Assembly: GCA_902763805.1 (NCBI GenBank)
Contig: CACWTN010000005.1
Coordinates: forward strand, 301,784-365,783
Reading direction: 5' to 3'
Origin: an uncultured bacterium
Lineage (GTDB): Bacteria; Cyanobacteriota; Vampirovibrionia; Gastranaerophilales; Gastranaerophilaceae
DNA: 64,000 nucleotides
Part shown: piece after piece, positions 1-8,897 of the stretch
Layout of the letters: every line of letters starts with the position of its first letter
Position numbering within the stretch: the stretch's first letter is position 1
The notes under the pieces: generated by a model
What the model saw: only the letters and a program-made list of their open reading frames with translations
Databases searched by the model: none
Told to the model about the DNA's origin: nothing
Translations under genes and position numbers: made by a program

Positions 1-182
1 TAAGGAGTTGAAGAATTGAAAAATACGAGCATTAATACCGTATACAAAAAATGAAAACCAAATACCCCTTTTGAAAACCGCCTTAACACAACTTCATTTG
101 AAGTAAAAAGCGGCGAAAGCACCAACAGTGATATCACCATTGGAAAGAATACTAAAAACGGTAACGATAATAATATGCTCAT
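1..182 (-). CDS. nuoM: NADH-quinone oxidoreductase chain M (partial, N-terminus only)
   Basis: Only the first 60 codons are in the window; the reading frame is open to the left edge. It starts at ATG 182, after a GAGG ribosome-binding site and 25 bp beyond the nuoL stop. The translated start (MSILLSLPFLVFFPMVISLL) is a hydrophobic helix as expected for an antiporter-like proton-pumping subunit. The identity rests mainly on position: nuoM normally follows nuoL in nuo operons. NuoN could equally be argued from so short a stretch, but LMN is the usual order. Confidence 0.75.
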   Translation of the reverse strand, partial: MSILLSLPFLVFFPMVISLLVLSPLFTSNEVVLRRFSKGVFGFHFLYTVLMLVFFNSSTP

Positions 183-207
183 ATATTTTCCTCTTTTTTA
201 ATCCTTT

Positions 208-2025
208 TTATCCGAATAATAATGTGTACCCGACTATAACGAGTGCTATAACTGCCGCAACCATAATAAAGGCATAAGCATTATAAGTCTGAACATTTCC
301 GCTCTGCATAAGCATGTCACGCTTTGAAATCCATTTGAAAGCGCTGCTTACAAAACTTACGGATCCGTTCATAATATTTGTTTCTATCCAGTTTGTAATT
401 TTTACAAACAGTTTTGAGATAAACAAAACCGGTTTGTAATTTGCCAAAATATCCGTATCCACAAAATTTAGCCCCTGAGATATTTTTGCATATAACGATG
501 AAACTATATTATTGTAAAACTTTTCAAGTAATTTCGGTGTTTTATTAAATTTTTCCAGACAATTATTTCTTCCGAGAAGAAGCGCAAGAGCAGTACCGCC
601 CGTTGCTGCCGCAAAAGGCTCTGCAAGGTGGTAAGTCCCGAGTATCATTAAATACAGTCCTGCATTTGCAAAGAACAAAATCAAATATGAAAACAGCTCA
701 ACATAATCGGTTTTTAAAGTAAGCTCGCTGTTTTGATACACCAGTATCGCAAATCTGGTAATGTAATAGGCAGAAACAAATCCTGTAAACAGAAGAACAT
801 AAGGTATCAGAGCATAAAACTCAAATGTTTTATACAGCATCTCTTTTGTTCCGATACCTGCAAATACAAGTCCGGCAAGACTTAAAACTGATATTACAAG
901 CAGAATAAATGCTGGTTTTGACATACCCTTTTCTTTCGGAAGAAGTATGAATAACGCTGATTTTATGAATGCGTGAGCAATAAAAACAATCAAAGCGATT
1001 TTTATATTAACTGCACCGAGTGCCATAAACATCAAACCGTAATTTGCAGAAGTTGAATATGCAAGAATTTTTTTCGGGTGCGTTTCTATTGATGCCAGAA
1101 CCGAACAAATTACCGCAGTTAACACCCCGATAACCAGAATAAATTTTGTCACAAGAGGATTCAGCGTAAAGAACGGCATCATTTTTATAATCAGGTATAC
1201 ACCTGCCGCAACCATTGTTGCCGAATGCAAGAGCGCACTGACAGGAGTTTTTGCCTCCATTGCATCCTGCAGCCAGGTATAAAACGGAAACTGTGCCGAT
1301 TTAACCGCCGCCGCTATTATGAACAAACCGCATATCAGGCAGAATAACGGAGTTGAAGTATAAGCCATAAGAAGTGTTGAAGATGCATTCATATCTTCAA
1401 AACCAAGCGATACAAACGAATAATTCCCCGCATACGAAAACATATAATACGATGTTAAAATTATGCCTGCAAGTAATGCCGTATCACCTGCTCTGTTCAT
1501 CAAAAATACTCTTTTTGATGCTTTTGATTTTACTTCATCTTTATAATCAAATCCTATAAGAAGATAGGACACTGCTCCGACAAGCTCCCAAAAAACATAA
1601 AACTGGAACAAATTCGGGCTGAATAAAAGAGATGCCATTGCAAAATTAAACAGGTTAAGATAAGCAAAAAACTTATAGCTTTTCTTTTCATCTTTCATAT
1701 AAGAAAGCGAATATAACTGAACCGCAAAGCTTACTACGTAAAGCACCAGCGCCATTATTAATGACAGCTTATCAATGCTTAAGCCAAACGGGATTGTAAA
1801 CTCTTTTATATTTATAAACGGAGTAGTTTTTTCCACTGCTTCATTCAAATTAAGAAGTGAAAAAGAACACGCAGCGACACCAAGAAGAGAAGATAACAGC
1901 GTCAGAATATAAATAATCCCTCTGTTTACGTAAACGGAGAAAAACCTTCCGCACATTATGATTAAGAAAATCCATAACGGGAGAAGAATTATTAATGATA
2001 TGTTATCTAAAATTAAGCTTTCCAT
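208..2025 (-). CDS. nuoL: NADH-quinone oxidoreductase chain L
   Basis: This 605-residue polytopic membrane protein is the largest antiporter-like subunit of the complex I membrane arm, where it takes part in proton pumping. The family pattern is clear: many hydrophobic helices, a conserved stretch near residues 135-155 (FWELVGAVSYLLIGFDY) and another near 255-275 (DAMEAKTPVSALLHSATMV), both hallmarks of the ND5/NuoL family. An AAAGGAAATAA ribosome-binding site precedes ATG 2025, 10 bp after the nuoK stop. Length is typical for NuoL. Confidence 0.97.
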   Translation of the reverse strand: MESLILDNISLIILLPLWIFLIIMCGRFFSVYVNRGIIYILTLLSSLLGVAACSFSLLNLNEAVEKTTPFINIKEFTIPFGLSIDKLSLIMALVLYVVSFAVQLYSLSYMKDEKKSYKFFAYLNLFNFAMASLLFSPNLFQFYVFWELVGAVSYLLIGFDYKDEVKSKASKRVFLMNRAGDTALLAGIILTSYYMFSYAGNYSFVSLGFEDMNASSTLLMAYTSTPLFCLICGLFIIAAAVKSAQFPFYTWLQDAMEAKTPVSALLHSATMVAAGVYLIIKMMPFFTLNPLVTKFILVIGVLTAVICSVLASIETHPKKILAYSTSANYGLMFMALGAVNIKIALIVFIAHAFIKSALFILLPKEKGMSKPAFILLVISVLSLAGLVFAGIGTKEMLYKTFEFYALIPYVLLFTGFVSAYYITRFAILVYQNSELTLKTDYVELFSYLILFFANAGLYLMILGTYHLAEPFAAATGGTALALLLGRNNCLEKFNKTPKLLEKFYNNIVSSLYAKISQGLNFVDTDILANYKPVLFISKLFVKITNWIETNIMNGSVSFVSSAFKWISKRDMLMQSGNVQTYNAYAFIMVAAVIALVIVGYTLLFG

Positions 2026-2035
2026 TTATTTCCTT

Positions 2036-2341
2036 TTATAATTCAGTATAACTTTCAATATTTTCACTCTCTTTTTTCCTGAACATAAGATAGAAAAGAT
2101 AAAGAGCAACCGCAAGTTCTGCTGCCCCAAGCGCCGTATAGAACAGTACAAGAACAAATCCGTCAAACTTATCATTTCCGCAATATGCCGCAAAGGTAAT
2201 AAAATTAATATTTATACCCGTAAGCATAATCTCTATTGCAATAAGCAGTTTAATAACATTTTTCACAAGAACCGAACCGATTACACCGATCAGGAATAAA
2301 ATTAAACCTATAAACAAATAATGATACATCGTTATTTCCAT
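2036..2341 (-). CDS. nuoK: NADH-quinone oxidoreductase chain K
   Basis: A 101-residue, three-helix membrane subunit of complex I (ND4L/NuoK). It carries the family's buried glutamates in transmembrane helices (LIAIEIMLTGININF and ALGAAELAVALYLF). The start ATG overlaps the nuoJ stop by one base (TAATG), with a G-rich ribosome-binding site upstream; an ATG four codons on is an alternative start. Translational coupling within the nuo operon is implied. Confidence 0.96.
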   Translation of the reverse strand: MEITMYHYLFIGLILFLIGVIGSVLVKNVIKLLIAIEIMLTGININFITFAAYCGNDKFDGFVLVLFYTALGAAELAVALYLFYLMFRKKESENIESYTEL

Positions 2342-2844
2342 TAAGATTTACCCCCCTTAATCCTAAATAAAGTAAATCCGGCTATGACTATCGTCAGGAG
2401 AAGCGACAAGAGTTCAAAAGCCCAGACGTAATCAATATATATTCCTCTTGCAAATTCAGAGATTACATCGTACGAATTAAACGGCACAAGCTCCATAACA
2501 TGGAACGAATCAGGAAGCATAACAAGCGATACAAATGCCATAATAAATAAAGCGCAGGCAAAGAATATTATCATAGGCAGAATAGATTCTTTGCGGCTTT
2601 TAGCCTTGCCTGTTGTGAACATTATTGAAAGACCTATTATAACAGGAATTGCCAACCCGTATATTGCAGCCTGTATTATCGCGTTATATTCGCTTCCTAA
2701 TATATAGAAGAATATTGATGCCGAGAAAAATACCATTACCGCGCAAAGAAGTGAATAAATGATATTTTTCAAAAACACTGATAAAAGCGCAAAACCTATT
2801 ATCAGAAAAGAAGCGATATAAAACACAACCGGATTGTTAATCAT
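2341..2844 (-). CDS. nuoJ: NADH-quinone oxidoreductase chain J
   Basis: About 167 residues and five hydrophobic helices; ND6/NuoJ family subunit of the complex I membrane arm. The third helix contains the conserved AAIYGLAIPVIIG-type segment. ATG 2844 is preferred over the in-frame GTG at 2850 because AAGGAGG sits 8 bp before the ATG but only 2 bp before the GTG. The start lies inside the 3' end of nuoI. Confidence 0.95.
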   Translation of the reverse strand: MINNPVVFYIASFLIIGFALLSVFLKNIIYSLLCAVMVFFSASIFFYILGSEYNAIIQAAIYGLAIPVIIGLSIMFTTGKAKSRKESILPMIIFFACALFIMAFVSLVMLPDSFHVMELVPFNSYDVISEFARGIYIDYVWAFELLSLLLTIVIAGFTLFRIKGGKS

Positions 2845-3214
2845 TTTCACTTCCTCCTTTGTACGTCAGCTTCAGCTCGCTCTTATCAGCCGTGCCAAGC
2901 TCAAAATTCTGGCCCAAAGTTATTGCACTATGCGGACAGTAATACATACAGTTTCCGCAGAAAATACATTTATTCAAATCAAACGTATAAGAAATAACTT
3001 TTCCGTTCTCATCTTTTTCGTAGTTAATTGCACCCGAAGGGCATACTTTTTTGCATACACCGCAGCCGACACAACCGTTTTCACCGATTTTTACAGATGG
3101 CTTACCCCTGAATGCATCTGACTGAAAACGCTTTTTCTCAGGGTATTCAAGCGTAACAGGGCGCATAAATAAATGTTTTAATACCGTAAATAATCCTTCT
3201 AAGAGAGCCCGCAC
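2837..3214 (-). CDS. nuoI: NADH-quinone oxidoreductase chain I, 2x[4Fe-4S] subunit
   Basis: Ferredoxin-like subunit carrying the two 4Fe-4S clusters (N6a/N6b) that pass electrons towards NuoB. Both CxxCxxCxxxCP motifs are intact (CVGCGVCKKVCP and CIFCGNCMYYCP). The frame is open up to 3292, inside nuoH, but the likely start is GTG 3214: GGGAGGT lies just upstream, and the protein then begins VRALLEGLFTVLKHLF as in homologs. This gives 125 residues and a 16-bp overlap with nuoH. Without NuoE/F/G next door, this subunit is a plausible entry point for electrons from ferredoxin. Confidence 0.95.
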   Translation of the reverse strand: MRALLEGLFTVLKHLFMRPVTLEYPEKKRFQSDAFRGKPSVKIGENGCVGCGVCKKVCPSGAINYEKDENGKVISYTFDLNKCIFCGNCMYYCPHSAITLGQNFELGTADKSELKLTYKGGSEND

Positions 3215-4308
3215 ATTGCACCTCCCGTCAGATATTTCAAGATAACAACTATAAACAGATTTAATATAGACAGCGGTAAAAGGTACACCCACGAAAACTT
3301 CAGCAAATCAAACGATGCAAGTCTGGGAAGTGTTGCACGTATCCATATTATAACAAATATTATTAAAGATGCTTTTAAAATAAGCCAGAATGCCTGCTCA
3401 AAATAAACCATAACCGAAGCAAGAACAGTATCACCCCAGATAATATGGCTCAGATATGCTCCAAACGGTGATAAATAACCGCCAAGAAACATTATAGAAA
3501 GGAATAAAGCGTTTGCAAAAAGAAGTCCGTATTCACTCAGATAAAACATTGCAAATCTCATGCCGGAATATTCCGTATTATACCCGCAGATAAGTTCGCT
3601 TTCCGCTTCAGGAAGGTCAAAAGGACATCTGTTCAGCTCTGCAAGAACACATATAAACATAATCACAAAACCTATAAAACAAGGAAAACAGAACCAGCCC
3701 AATGCTCCCAGCCTTGAATATTGCGCAAAAATTATCCCTGTCATGTTCATTGAAGACGCAAGAGTTACAACTGACAGAACAACAAATGTTATCGGAACTT
3801 CGTAGCTTAAAACCTGCGCAATTGCTCTTGCTGCACCCATCAGGGAGTATTTGTTATTACTTGCCCAGCCGCCTAAAAATACACTTAAAATCGGGAACGC
3901 TACAAGAATAAGATACAAAATTACGTTCGTTGCCGTGTTTACAAAAGTAAACTCGGAACTGTACGGAATTATTCCGATAACAGTCATTACGGGAATAAAT
4001 ACAAGTATAGGAGCAAGATTAAACAAAAATCTGTCTGCTTTATCGGGAGTGACATTTTCTTTAATCAGCAGTTTAAATGCATCCGCAAGCGTCTGGAGCA
4101 ATCCCCATAACCCGACTCTGTTAGGGCCTTTTCTGTGCGTAAGCCAGCCTAACAATTTTCTTTCCGCAAGCACTAATGCCAAAACAACAACCAAAAAGGC
4201 TGCCGCAGCAATACAAAACGGAATTACATAGTAAGTAATATTCCCGAAAAGTTCAGGGATTCCGTGTTCTGCCAAAAATTCCATATACAAATGATAGAGG
4301 TAGTTCAT
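3199..4308 (-). CDS. nuoH: NADH-quinone oxidoreductase chain H
   Basis: The 369-residue ND1/NuoH family membrane subunit that forms the quinone channel between the peripheral and membrane arms. Hallmarks are AERKLLGWLTHRKGPNRVG near residues 48-66 and ELNRCPFDLPEAESELICGYNTEYSG near 225-250. The start ATG overlaps the nuoD stop (TAATG). It is somewhat longer than many bacterial homologs because of an extended N-terminus. Confidence 0.97.
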   Translation of the reverse strand: MNYLYHLYMEFLAEHGIPELFGNITYYVIPFCIAAAAFLVVVLALVLAERKLLGWLTHRKGPNRVGLWGLLQTLADAFKLLIKENVTPDKADRFLFNLAPILVFIPVMTVIGIIPYSSEFTFVNTATNVILYLILVAFPILSVFLGGWASNNKYSLMGAARAIAQVLSYEVPITFVVLSVVTLASSMNMTGIIFAQYSRLGALGWFCFPCFIGFVIMFICVLAELNRCPFDLPEAESELICGYNTEYSGMRFAMFYLSEYGLLFANALFLSIMFLGGYLSPFGAYLSHIIWGDTVLASVMVYFEQAFWLILKASLIIFVIIWIRATLPRLASFDLLKFSWVYLLPLSILNLFIVVILKYLTGGAMCGLS

Positions 4309-5405
4309 TATTTATCCACCTCCGGTAAAATTATGTCAAGAGAACCTGCAATAGCTATAGCGTCATTCAGGTATTCACCGACAAGAAGTCTTCTCAGCAG
4401 ATTAACGGCATAATAAGAACCTGTACGCCATTTAAGCCTGTATGGTTTATCCATGCCGGTTGATTTTATATAAAGAGATGCCAAACCTCTCGGAGCTTCT
4501 ATTTCACTGTAATATTCGCCTTCAGGAAGTTTTAAAGTCAACGGATTAATGAGTTTTTGCCTGAGAGGCTCACTGTCTTTTAAAATATTTACCCCCTGTT
4601 CAACTATTTTCAAGCTTTCCCTAAGTTCTAATACCCTTGCTTTATACCTTGCCCACGCATCTTTTCCGTCAAGTACAACGGGAGTGAACTCAAAGCCTTC
4701 ATACAACTTATCAGTCTTTCTCAGGTCATATTCAACACCCGAAGCCCTCAGATTAACACCCGTTATAGAGTTATTAAAAGCTGTTTCGGGTTCCAGTATC
4801 CCTTTACCCCTTGTTCTTGTCAAAAATATAGGGTTATCAGTAATTATTTTTTCGTAATCTTCAATTTTCTTCGGTAAAACTTTAATAATTTCTTCGATAT
4901 CCTCAAGATAATCAATATCTTTGCGAACACCGCCAAACACAAAATAATTGTACATCATTCTCTGCCCGGTAAGTTTTTCAAAATATCTCAATATCATCTC
5001 ACGCTCTCTCATAGCATAGAAAAACGGTGACAAAGCACCCAAATCCATAAGAAAAGCACCTATCCAGAGAAGGTGAGAGGAAATACGGTTAAGTTCAAGA
5101 AGAACAACTCTAATTGTACGAACCCTTTGAGATAAAGAAATATCCAGCGCTTTTTCAACCGTTTTGCAAAAAAGCTCGGAATAGAAACAACCTGCAAGAT
5201 AATCAATCCTGTCAACCGTCGGAAGATACTGAACATAAGTCATCCCTTCCGCCATTTTTTCCATTCCCCTGTGGAGATAGCCGATATCAGGCTCACAGGA
5301 TAATATTTTTTCTCCTTCAAGCTCTAATATTAACCTCAAAACCCCGTGAGTTGACGGATGCTGAGGTCCCAGATTTAATTTAAGCGTTGCTGCGGTCGTT
5401 TTCAT
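4308..5405 (-). CDS. nuoD: NADH-quinone oxidoreductase chain D (49 kDa)
   Basis: A 365-residue peripheral-arm subunit that forms the quinone-reduction site together with NuoB; the family descends from the large subunit of NiFe hydrogenases. The signature LNLGPQHPSTHGVLRL lies near residue 10, and the chain ends in a typical DIILPEVDK-like tail. The start lies 26 bp inside the nuoC reading frame. The Ni-binding cysteines of hydrogenases are absent, so it is not a hydrogenase. Confidence 0.97.
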   Translation of the reverse strand: MKTTAATLKLNLGPQHPSTHGVLRLILELEGEKILSCEPDIGYLHRGMEKMAEGMTYVQYLPTVDRIDYLAGCFYSELFCKTVEKALDISLSQRVRTIRVVLLELNRISSHLLWIGAFLMDLGALSPFFYAMREREMILRYFEKLTGQRMMYNYFVFGGVRKDIDYLEDIEEIIKVLPKKIEDYEKIITDNPIFLTRTRGKGILEPETAFNNSITGVNLRASGVEYDLRKTDKLYEGFEFTPVVLDGKDAWARYKARVLELRESLKIVEQGVNILKDSEPLRQKLINPLTLKLPEGEYYSEIEAPRGLASLYIKSTGMDKPYRLKWRTGSYYAVNLLRRLLVGEYLNDAIAIAGSLDIILPEVDK

Positions 5406-5817
5406 TCCAAGCTAACCTCGTATCATCCTGTACATAATCTTTGCGGAGTGGGTATCCTTTCCAGTTTTCAGGCATATAAAGACGTTTCAGATTTTCATTT
5501 CCCGTAAAATTAATACCAAACAGGTCATAAATTTCATTTTCATCAGCTTTTGCCGAATCAAACAAATCCGAAACACTCTCCGCTTCGTTCTGAACTTTTA
5601 TTGATATAACAACATTTTCTCCGTCATCAACAGAAAAAAGATTATACAAAAGTTCAACGTCTTCCCCTAAATCAATTGCCGTAATTGATTTAAGCAGATT
5701 TAAACCATAGTTGTTTTTTAAAAACTCTATTACATAATGCAAATCGTTTTTAATACAAATTTTATTCTCTTGCAGCTCGCACCCGTCAACTATTTTCTTC
5801 AGTTCATCAATATTCAT
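5380..5817 (-). CDS. nuoC: NADH-quinone oxidoreductase chain C (30 kDa)
   Basis: A 145-residue peripheral-arm structural subunit, separate from NuoD (not fused as in E. coli). The C-terminal signature is present: [15 protein letters not shown] followed by [10 protein letters not shown]. The start overlaps the nuoB stop by four bases (ATGA). The protein is short for the family, mainly at the N-terminus. Confidence 0.94.
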   Translation of the reverse strand: MNIDELKKIVDGCELQENKICIKNDLHYVIEFLKNNYGLNLLKSITAIDLGEDVELLYNLFSVDDGENVVISIKVQNEAESVSDLFDSAKADENEIYDLFGINFTGNENLKRLYMPENWKGYPLRKDYVQDDTRLAWNENDRSNA

Positions 5818-6344
5818 GACTTCACCTCCGTCAACAGTTCACCGTTTTGCATAAGTTTTGAAGAATGAGAGTTAACAAACTCTTTTCTTTTTGACACCGA
5901 TTCCGTTTTAACTATTTTTTTCTGAAGTTTTCTTACCGCATCAATTAAAGCTTCAGGCTTTGGCGGACACATAGGAAGGTACACGTCAACAGGGATAATT
6001 TTGTCTATTCCCCTGACCACCGAATACGAATGGTCACAAAACATTCCTCCTCCGCAGGTGCAGGCACCCATTGCTATTACATATTTGGGTTCTGCCATCT
6101 GCTCATAAAGTCTTAACAAAACAGGCGCCATTTTGTGCGTTATCGTACCTGCACAAATAAGCAAATCAGCCTGTCTTGGAGAGCCTCTGAACACTTCAGA
6201 ACCGAACCTTGCGATATCATTGTCTGAGGCTACCGTATGCATCATTTCTATACCGCAGCAAGAAGTTGCAAACGTAAGAGGCCAAAGAGAGTTTGCCCTT
6301 GCATTATTCAAAACCCAGTCTATTGAAGTGACAAAAAATCCCAT
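5814..6344 (-). CDS. nuoB: NADH-quinone oxidoreductase chain B, cluster N2 subunit
   Basis: 176-residue subunit that holds the terminal 4Fe-4S cluster N2, the direct electron donor to quinone. The ligand motifs are visible: the vicinal cysteine pair in [17 protein letters not shown], and [12 protein letters not shown] 6344 overlaps the nuoA stop (TAATG), with GAGGTGG 5 bp upstream; an in-frame GTG nine bases earlier is disfavoured because it falls inside that ribosome-binding site. Confidence 0.97.
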   Translation of the reverse strand: MGFFVTSIDWVLNNARANSLWPLTFATSCCGIEMMHTVASDNDIARFGSEVFRGSPRQADLLICAGTITHKMAPVLLRLYEQMAEPKYVIAMGACTCGGGMFCDHSYSVVRGIDKIIPVDVYLPMCPPKPEALIDAVRKLQKKIVKTESVSKRKEFVNSHSSKLMQNGELLTEVKS

Positions 6345-6697
6345 TATATCCACCTCAACAATTTTTTATTTACAGCAAGAAACAAACCGATTAAAAGCAT
6401 TGATATAAAAACAAATGCCTCTATTATTGCAAACAGACCAAGCGCATTAACAAAAACCGCGAACGGATAAAGAAATATTGTTTCAATATCAAAAATTAAA
6501 AACATAATTGCATAGTTAAAATATTTGATATCAAATCTTACTCTTGCATCATTGGTCGGATTTATTCCGCACTCATAAGTCGAATTTTTTACGGCAGAGT
6601 CCTTTTTATACTGACATATAAACCCTGCAATGACCATTGCTGCTGCAAATAAAGCCGATAGTATTATAAAAATTGCTAAACAAACAAGCTCTTTCAA
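6344..6697 (-). CDS. nuoA: NADH-quinone oxidoreductase chain A
   Basis: 117-residue, three-helix membrane subunit (ND3/NuoA family), first gene of the operon. The conserved loop [20 protein letters not shown] lies near residues 40-60. The start codon is TTG 6697, with GAGG nine bases upstream. The operon order A-B-C-D-H-I-J-K-L-M skips E, F and G, as in complex I-like enzymes fed by donors other than NADH. Confidence 0.96.
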   Translation of the reverse strand: MKELVCLAIFIILSALFAAAMVIAGFICQYKKDSAVKNSTYECGINPTNDARVRFDIKYFNYAIMFLIFDIETIFLYPFAVFVNALGLFAIIEAFVFISMLLIGLFLAVNKKLLRWI

Positions 6698-6787
6698 CAG
6701 AAAATTCCTCTTAAAAATATTTTACTTTAAAATAATCTGATATAATAGTTATTATTATAGAATGTTAAGACGAATTATATTGTACAA
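6698..6787. promoter_or_regulatory. Divergent promoter region, nuo operon / TPR protein
   Basis: This 90-bp, very AT-rich spacer separates the leftward nuo operon from the rightward gene at 6788. A rightward -10-like TATAAT lies at 6741-6746. On the minus strand a TTAACA followed about 15 bp later by TATTAT could serve nuo. The -35 boxes are poor on both strands, so exact promoters are uncertain. Confidence 0.4.
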
Positions 6788-7405
6788 ATGATTAGAGTTT
6801 TATTAATACCTTTAATACTGTGTTTCACTCTGATTCCGTCATATTCGGCAATAAAAGGAGGAGTGGATTACAGAATACCTATAGACTATACAAATCTTAA
6901 TCAAAACGATCTTCAGGCAGAAGCAGAGTTTTATTACGATAAAGCGGTAAAGTCGGGCAAACTTGATAATGATATGACGCAAGCTATGAATTTATATTCA
7001 ATACTTTCCAATGCATATCCCGATAATATAATTTATGCCCTTAAACTCGGCAGGCTGTATGAAACCATAGGGAAAGACCGCTATGCAAAAGGTCAGTATT
7101 ACCGTGGTATGGGCATAAATCAGACAAGACCTGAGCCTTATTATTATCTCGGAAGTTATTTCTATAAAAAAGAACAACCGAGAAAGGCTCTTAAATACTA
7201 CAACAAGGCGTACGAATACGGTTACTCTAATCACTATCAGATGTTAAAAGATATGGGAAATATTTATCAAAAACTCGGTGATACCGAAAAATCGCTTCAA
7301 TACTTTCAGTGCGCTTATTCTTTAAATCCCGACGAAGATTTGGACAAGACCATAAAAGAGATTAAAAATGCCGATTGCGTAAACAAAGAGTATTACAGAA
7401 AGTAA
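6788..7405 (+). CDS. Secreted tetratricopeptide-repeat protein
   Basis: 205 residues. An N-terminal signal peptide (MIRVLLIPLILCFTLIPSYSA) predicts export. From about residue 45 on the sequence reads as helical TPR units, e.g. AMNLYSILSNAYPDNIIYALKLG, then PEPYYYLGSYFYKKEQPRKALKYY, then MGNIYQKLGDTEKSLQYF. TPRs usually mediate protein-protein contacts in the periplasm. No enzymatic motif is visible. It stands alone between the nuo operon and pgk. Confidence 0.8.
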   Translation: MIRVLLIPLILCFTLIPSYSAIKGGVDYRIPIDYTNLNQNDLQAEAEFYYDKAVKSGKLDNDMTQAMNLYSILSNAYPDNIIYALKLGRLYETIGKDRYAKGQYYRGMGINQTRPEPYYYLGSYFYKKEQPRKALKYYNKAYEYGYSNHYQMLKDMGNIYQKLGDTEKSLQYFQCAYSLNPDEDLDKTIKEIKNADCVNKEYYRK

Positions 7406-7498
7406 TATATTTGAACCTTTTACGCTCCTGTGAGCAGCATAGTTGATTTACACGCCAAAATATATTATTACGCATAAGTTATCTATTGCTATACCATG

Positions 7499-7511
7499 TT
7501 TGTGTTACGAT
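7499..7511 (+). promoter_or_regulatory. Shared promoter-proximal motif upstream of pgk
   Basis: TTTGTGTTACGAT occurs 58-70 bp before the pgk ATG and, identically, upstream of the ROK kinase gene at 10842. A relative (TTTGTGTTATTAT) lies on the minus strand before the small gene at 32036. A -10-like TATAAA follows at 7530-7535. Function is unknown; an activator/repressor site or part of a -35 region is possible. Confidence 0.35.
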
Positions 7512-7568
7512 ATTCTTAAGAAAAACTGATATAAAAAGAGAGAATTTTTATAAAGAAAGGAAATTACC

Positions 7569-8765
7569 ATGAAAAAATCAATCAAAGATTTAGGTGACAT
7601 CAGAGGTAAAAGAGCTCTCGTAAGAGTTGATATCAACGTACCTTTGGATGAAAACAAAAATGTTACTGACGATACCCGTATTCAGGCTATCGTTCCTACG
7701 GTTACTTACTTAAAAGAAAGAGGAGCTAAAATTATTCTTATGGCTCACCTTGGCAGACCAAAAGGAGAAAAAAATCCTGAGTTCACTTTAGCACCTGTTG
7801 CAAAATACATGGCTAAAGTTTTCGGCGAAGAAATCGTATTTATTCCTTCTGTTGAAGAAGCAGCACCTTTTGTTGAAAAACTTGCTGACGGTCAAATCGC
7901 TTTACTTGAAAATATTCGTTACTACAAAGCTGAAGAAGCTAAAGATGACGACATGACATTTGCAGAAGAACTTGCAAAACTCGGTGACTTCTATGTAAAC
8001 GACGCATTCGGCGCAGCTCACAGAAACCACACTTCAACTGCTAAATTGGCTAAAATCGTTAAACCTGCTGTTTCAGGTTTACTGATGGAAAAAGAAATCA
8101 GATGCTTATCACAGGCTCTTGATAATCCTACAAGACCTTTCACTGCAATCGTCGGCGGAGCTAAGGTTTCTTCTAAAATCGGCGTTCTGGAAAACCTTTT
8201 AGACAAGGTTGATAACATGATTATCGGCGGCGGCATGGCTTATACTTTCGTTAAAGCTAATGGCGGTAAAATCGGTAACTCTATTTGCGAAGACGACCAA
8301 ATAGAAACAGCTAAAGCTATCGAAGCTAAAGCTGCAGCTAAAGGTGTTAAACTCGTTATGGCAACCGACGTTCTTGTTACTGACGATTTCTCAGGAAACG
8401 GCACTAACAAGTTTGTTAAAATTAACGAAATTCCTGACGGTTTTGAAGGCGTTGACGCAGGCGAAGAATCAAGAAAAGCTTTCGCTGAAGTTATTAAATC
8501 TTCAAAAACAATTCTTATGAACGGCCCTGTTGGCGCATTTGAAAACCCGAAATTCGCAGAAGGTACAAAAGCAGTTCTTGCAGCTGTTGTTGAAGCAACC
8601 AAAAACGGTGCAACTTCTGTTATCGGCGGCGGCGACTCTGTAAGCGCAGCTAAGAAATTCTTCAAAGCTGAAGACTTCACTCACGTATCAACAGGCGGCG
8701 GTGCTTCACTTGAATTTATTGAAGGTAAAGTACTTCCTGGCGTAGCTGCTTTAGACGATAAGTAG
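7569..8765 (+). CDS. pgk: Phosphoglycerate kinase
   Basis: 398 residues, full length. Catalyses 1,3-bisphosphoglycerate + ADP to 3-phosphoglycerate + ATP in glycolysis. Visible signatures: RVDINVPLD near residue 20, the substrate loop MAHLGRPKG near 60, the ATP-domain GGAKVSSKIGVLENLL near 196-211, and GGGDSVSAAKKF near the C-terminus. AAAGGAAATTACC precedes the ATG. The gene is monocistronic, closed by a strong terminator at 8788. Confidence 0.98.
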   Translation: MKKSIKDLGDIRGKRALVRVDINVPLDENKNVTDDTRIQAIVPTVTYLKERGAKIILMAHLGRPKGEKNPEFTLAPVAKYMAKVFGEEIVFIPSVEEAAPFVEKLADGQIALLENIRYYKAEEAKDDDMTFAEELAKLGDFYVNDAFGAAHRNHTSTAKLAKIVKPAVSGLLMEKEIRCLSQALDNPTRPFTAIVGGAKVSSKIGVLENLLDKVDNMIIGGGMAYTFVKANGGKIGNSICEDDQIETAKAIEAKAAAKGVKLVMATDVLVTDDFSGNGTNKFVKINEIPDGFEGVDAGEESRKAFAEVIKSSKTILMNGPVGAFENPKFAEGTKAVLAAVVEATKNGATSVIGGGDSVSAAKKFFKAEDFTHVSTGGGASLEFIEGKVLPGVAALDDK

Positions 8766-8787
8766 AAAGAAGCATAAATTCTGAAAT

Positions 8788-8825
8788 AATGGCGGTTTTG
8801 CAATATGCAAAACCGCCATTTTATA
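8788..8825. terminator. Rho-independent terminator after pgk
   Basis: A perfect 15-bp stem (AATGGCGGTTTTGCA and its complement) around a three-base loop, followed by TTTATAT. It separates the converging genes pgk and the uridine kinase-like gene and may act on both. Confidence 0.85.
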
Positions 8826-8897
8826 TACTAAACCACACATAAAACGCCCGTCTTAACCGTACGAAAGAAGTTTATATTTAGCAGTTTCGGCTTTCTG

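Noticed and set aside
3199-3292. A 94-bp overlap between nuoH and nuoI that suggests a frameshift
   Set aside because: It comes from starting nuoI too far upstream. GTG 3214 with GGGAGGT in front leaves only a 16-bp overlap and gives a normal N-terminus.
8240-8680. Long reading frame antisense to pgk
   Set aside because: Shadow of the strongly biased pgk codon usage; no ribosome-binding site or plausible protein.
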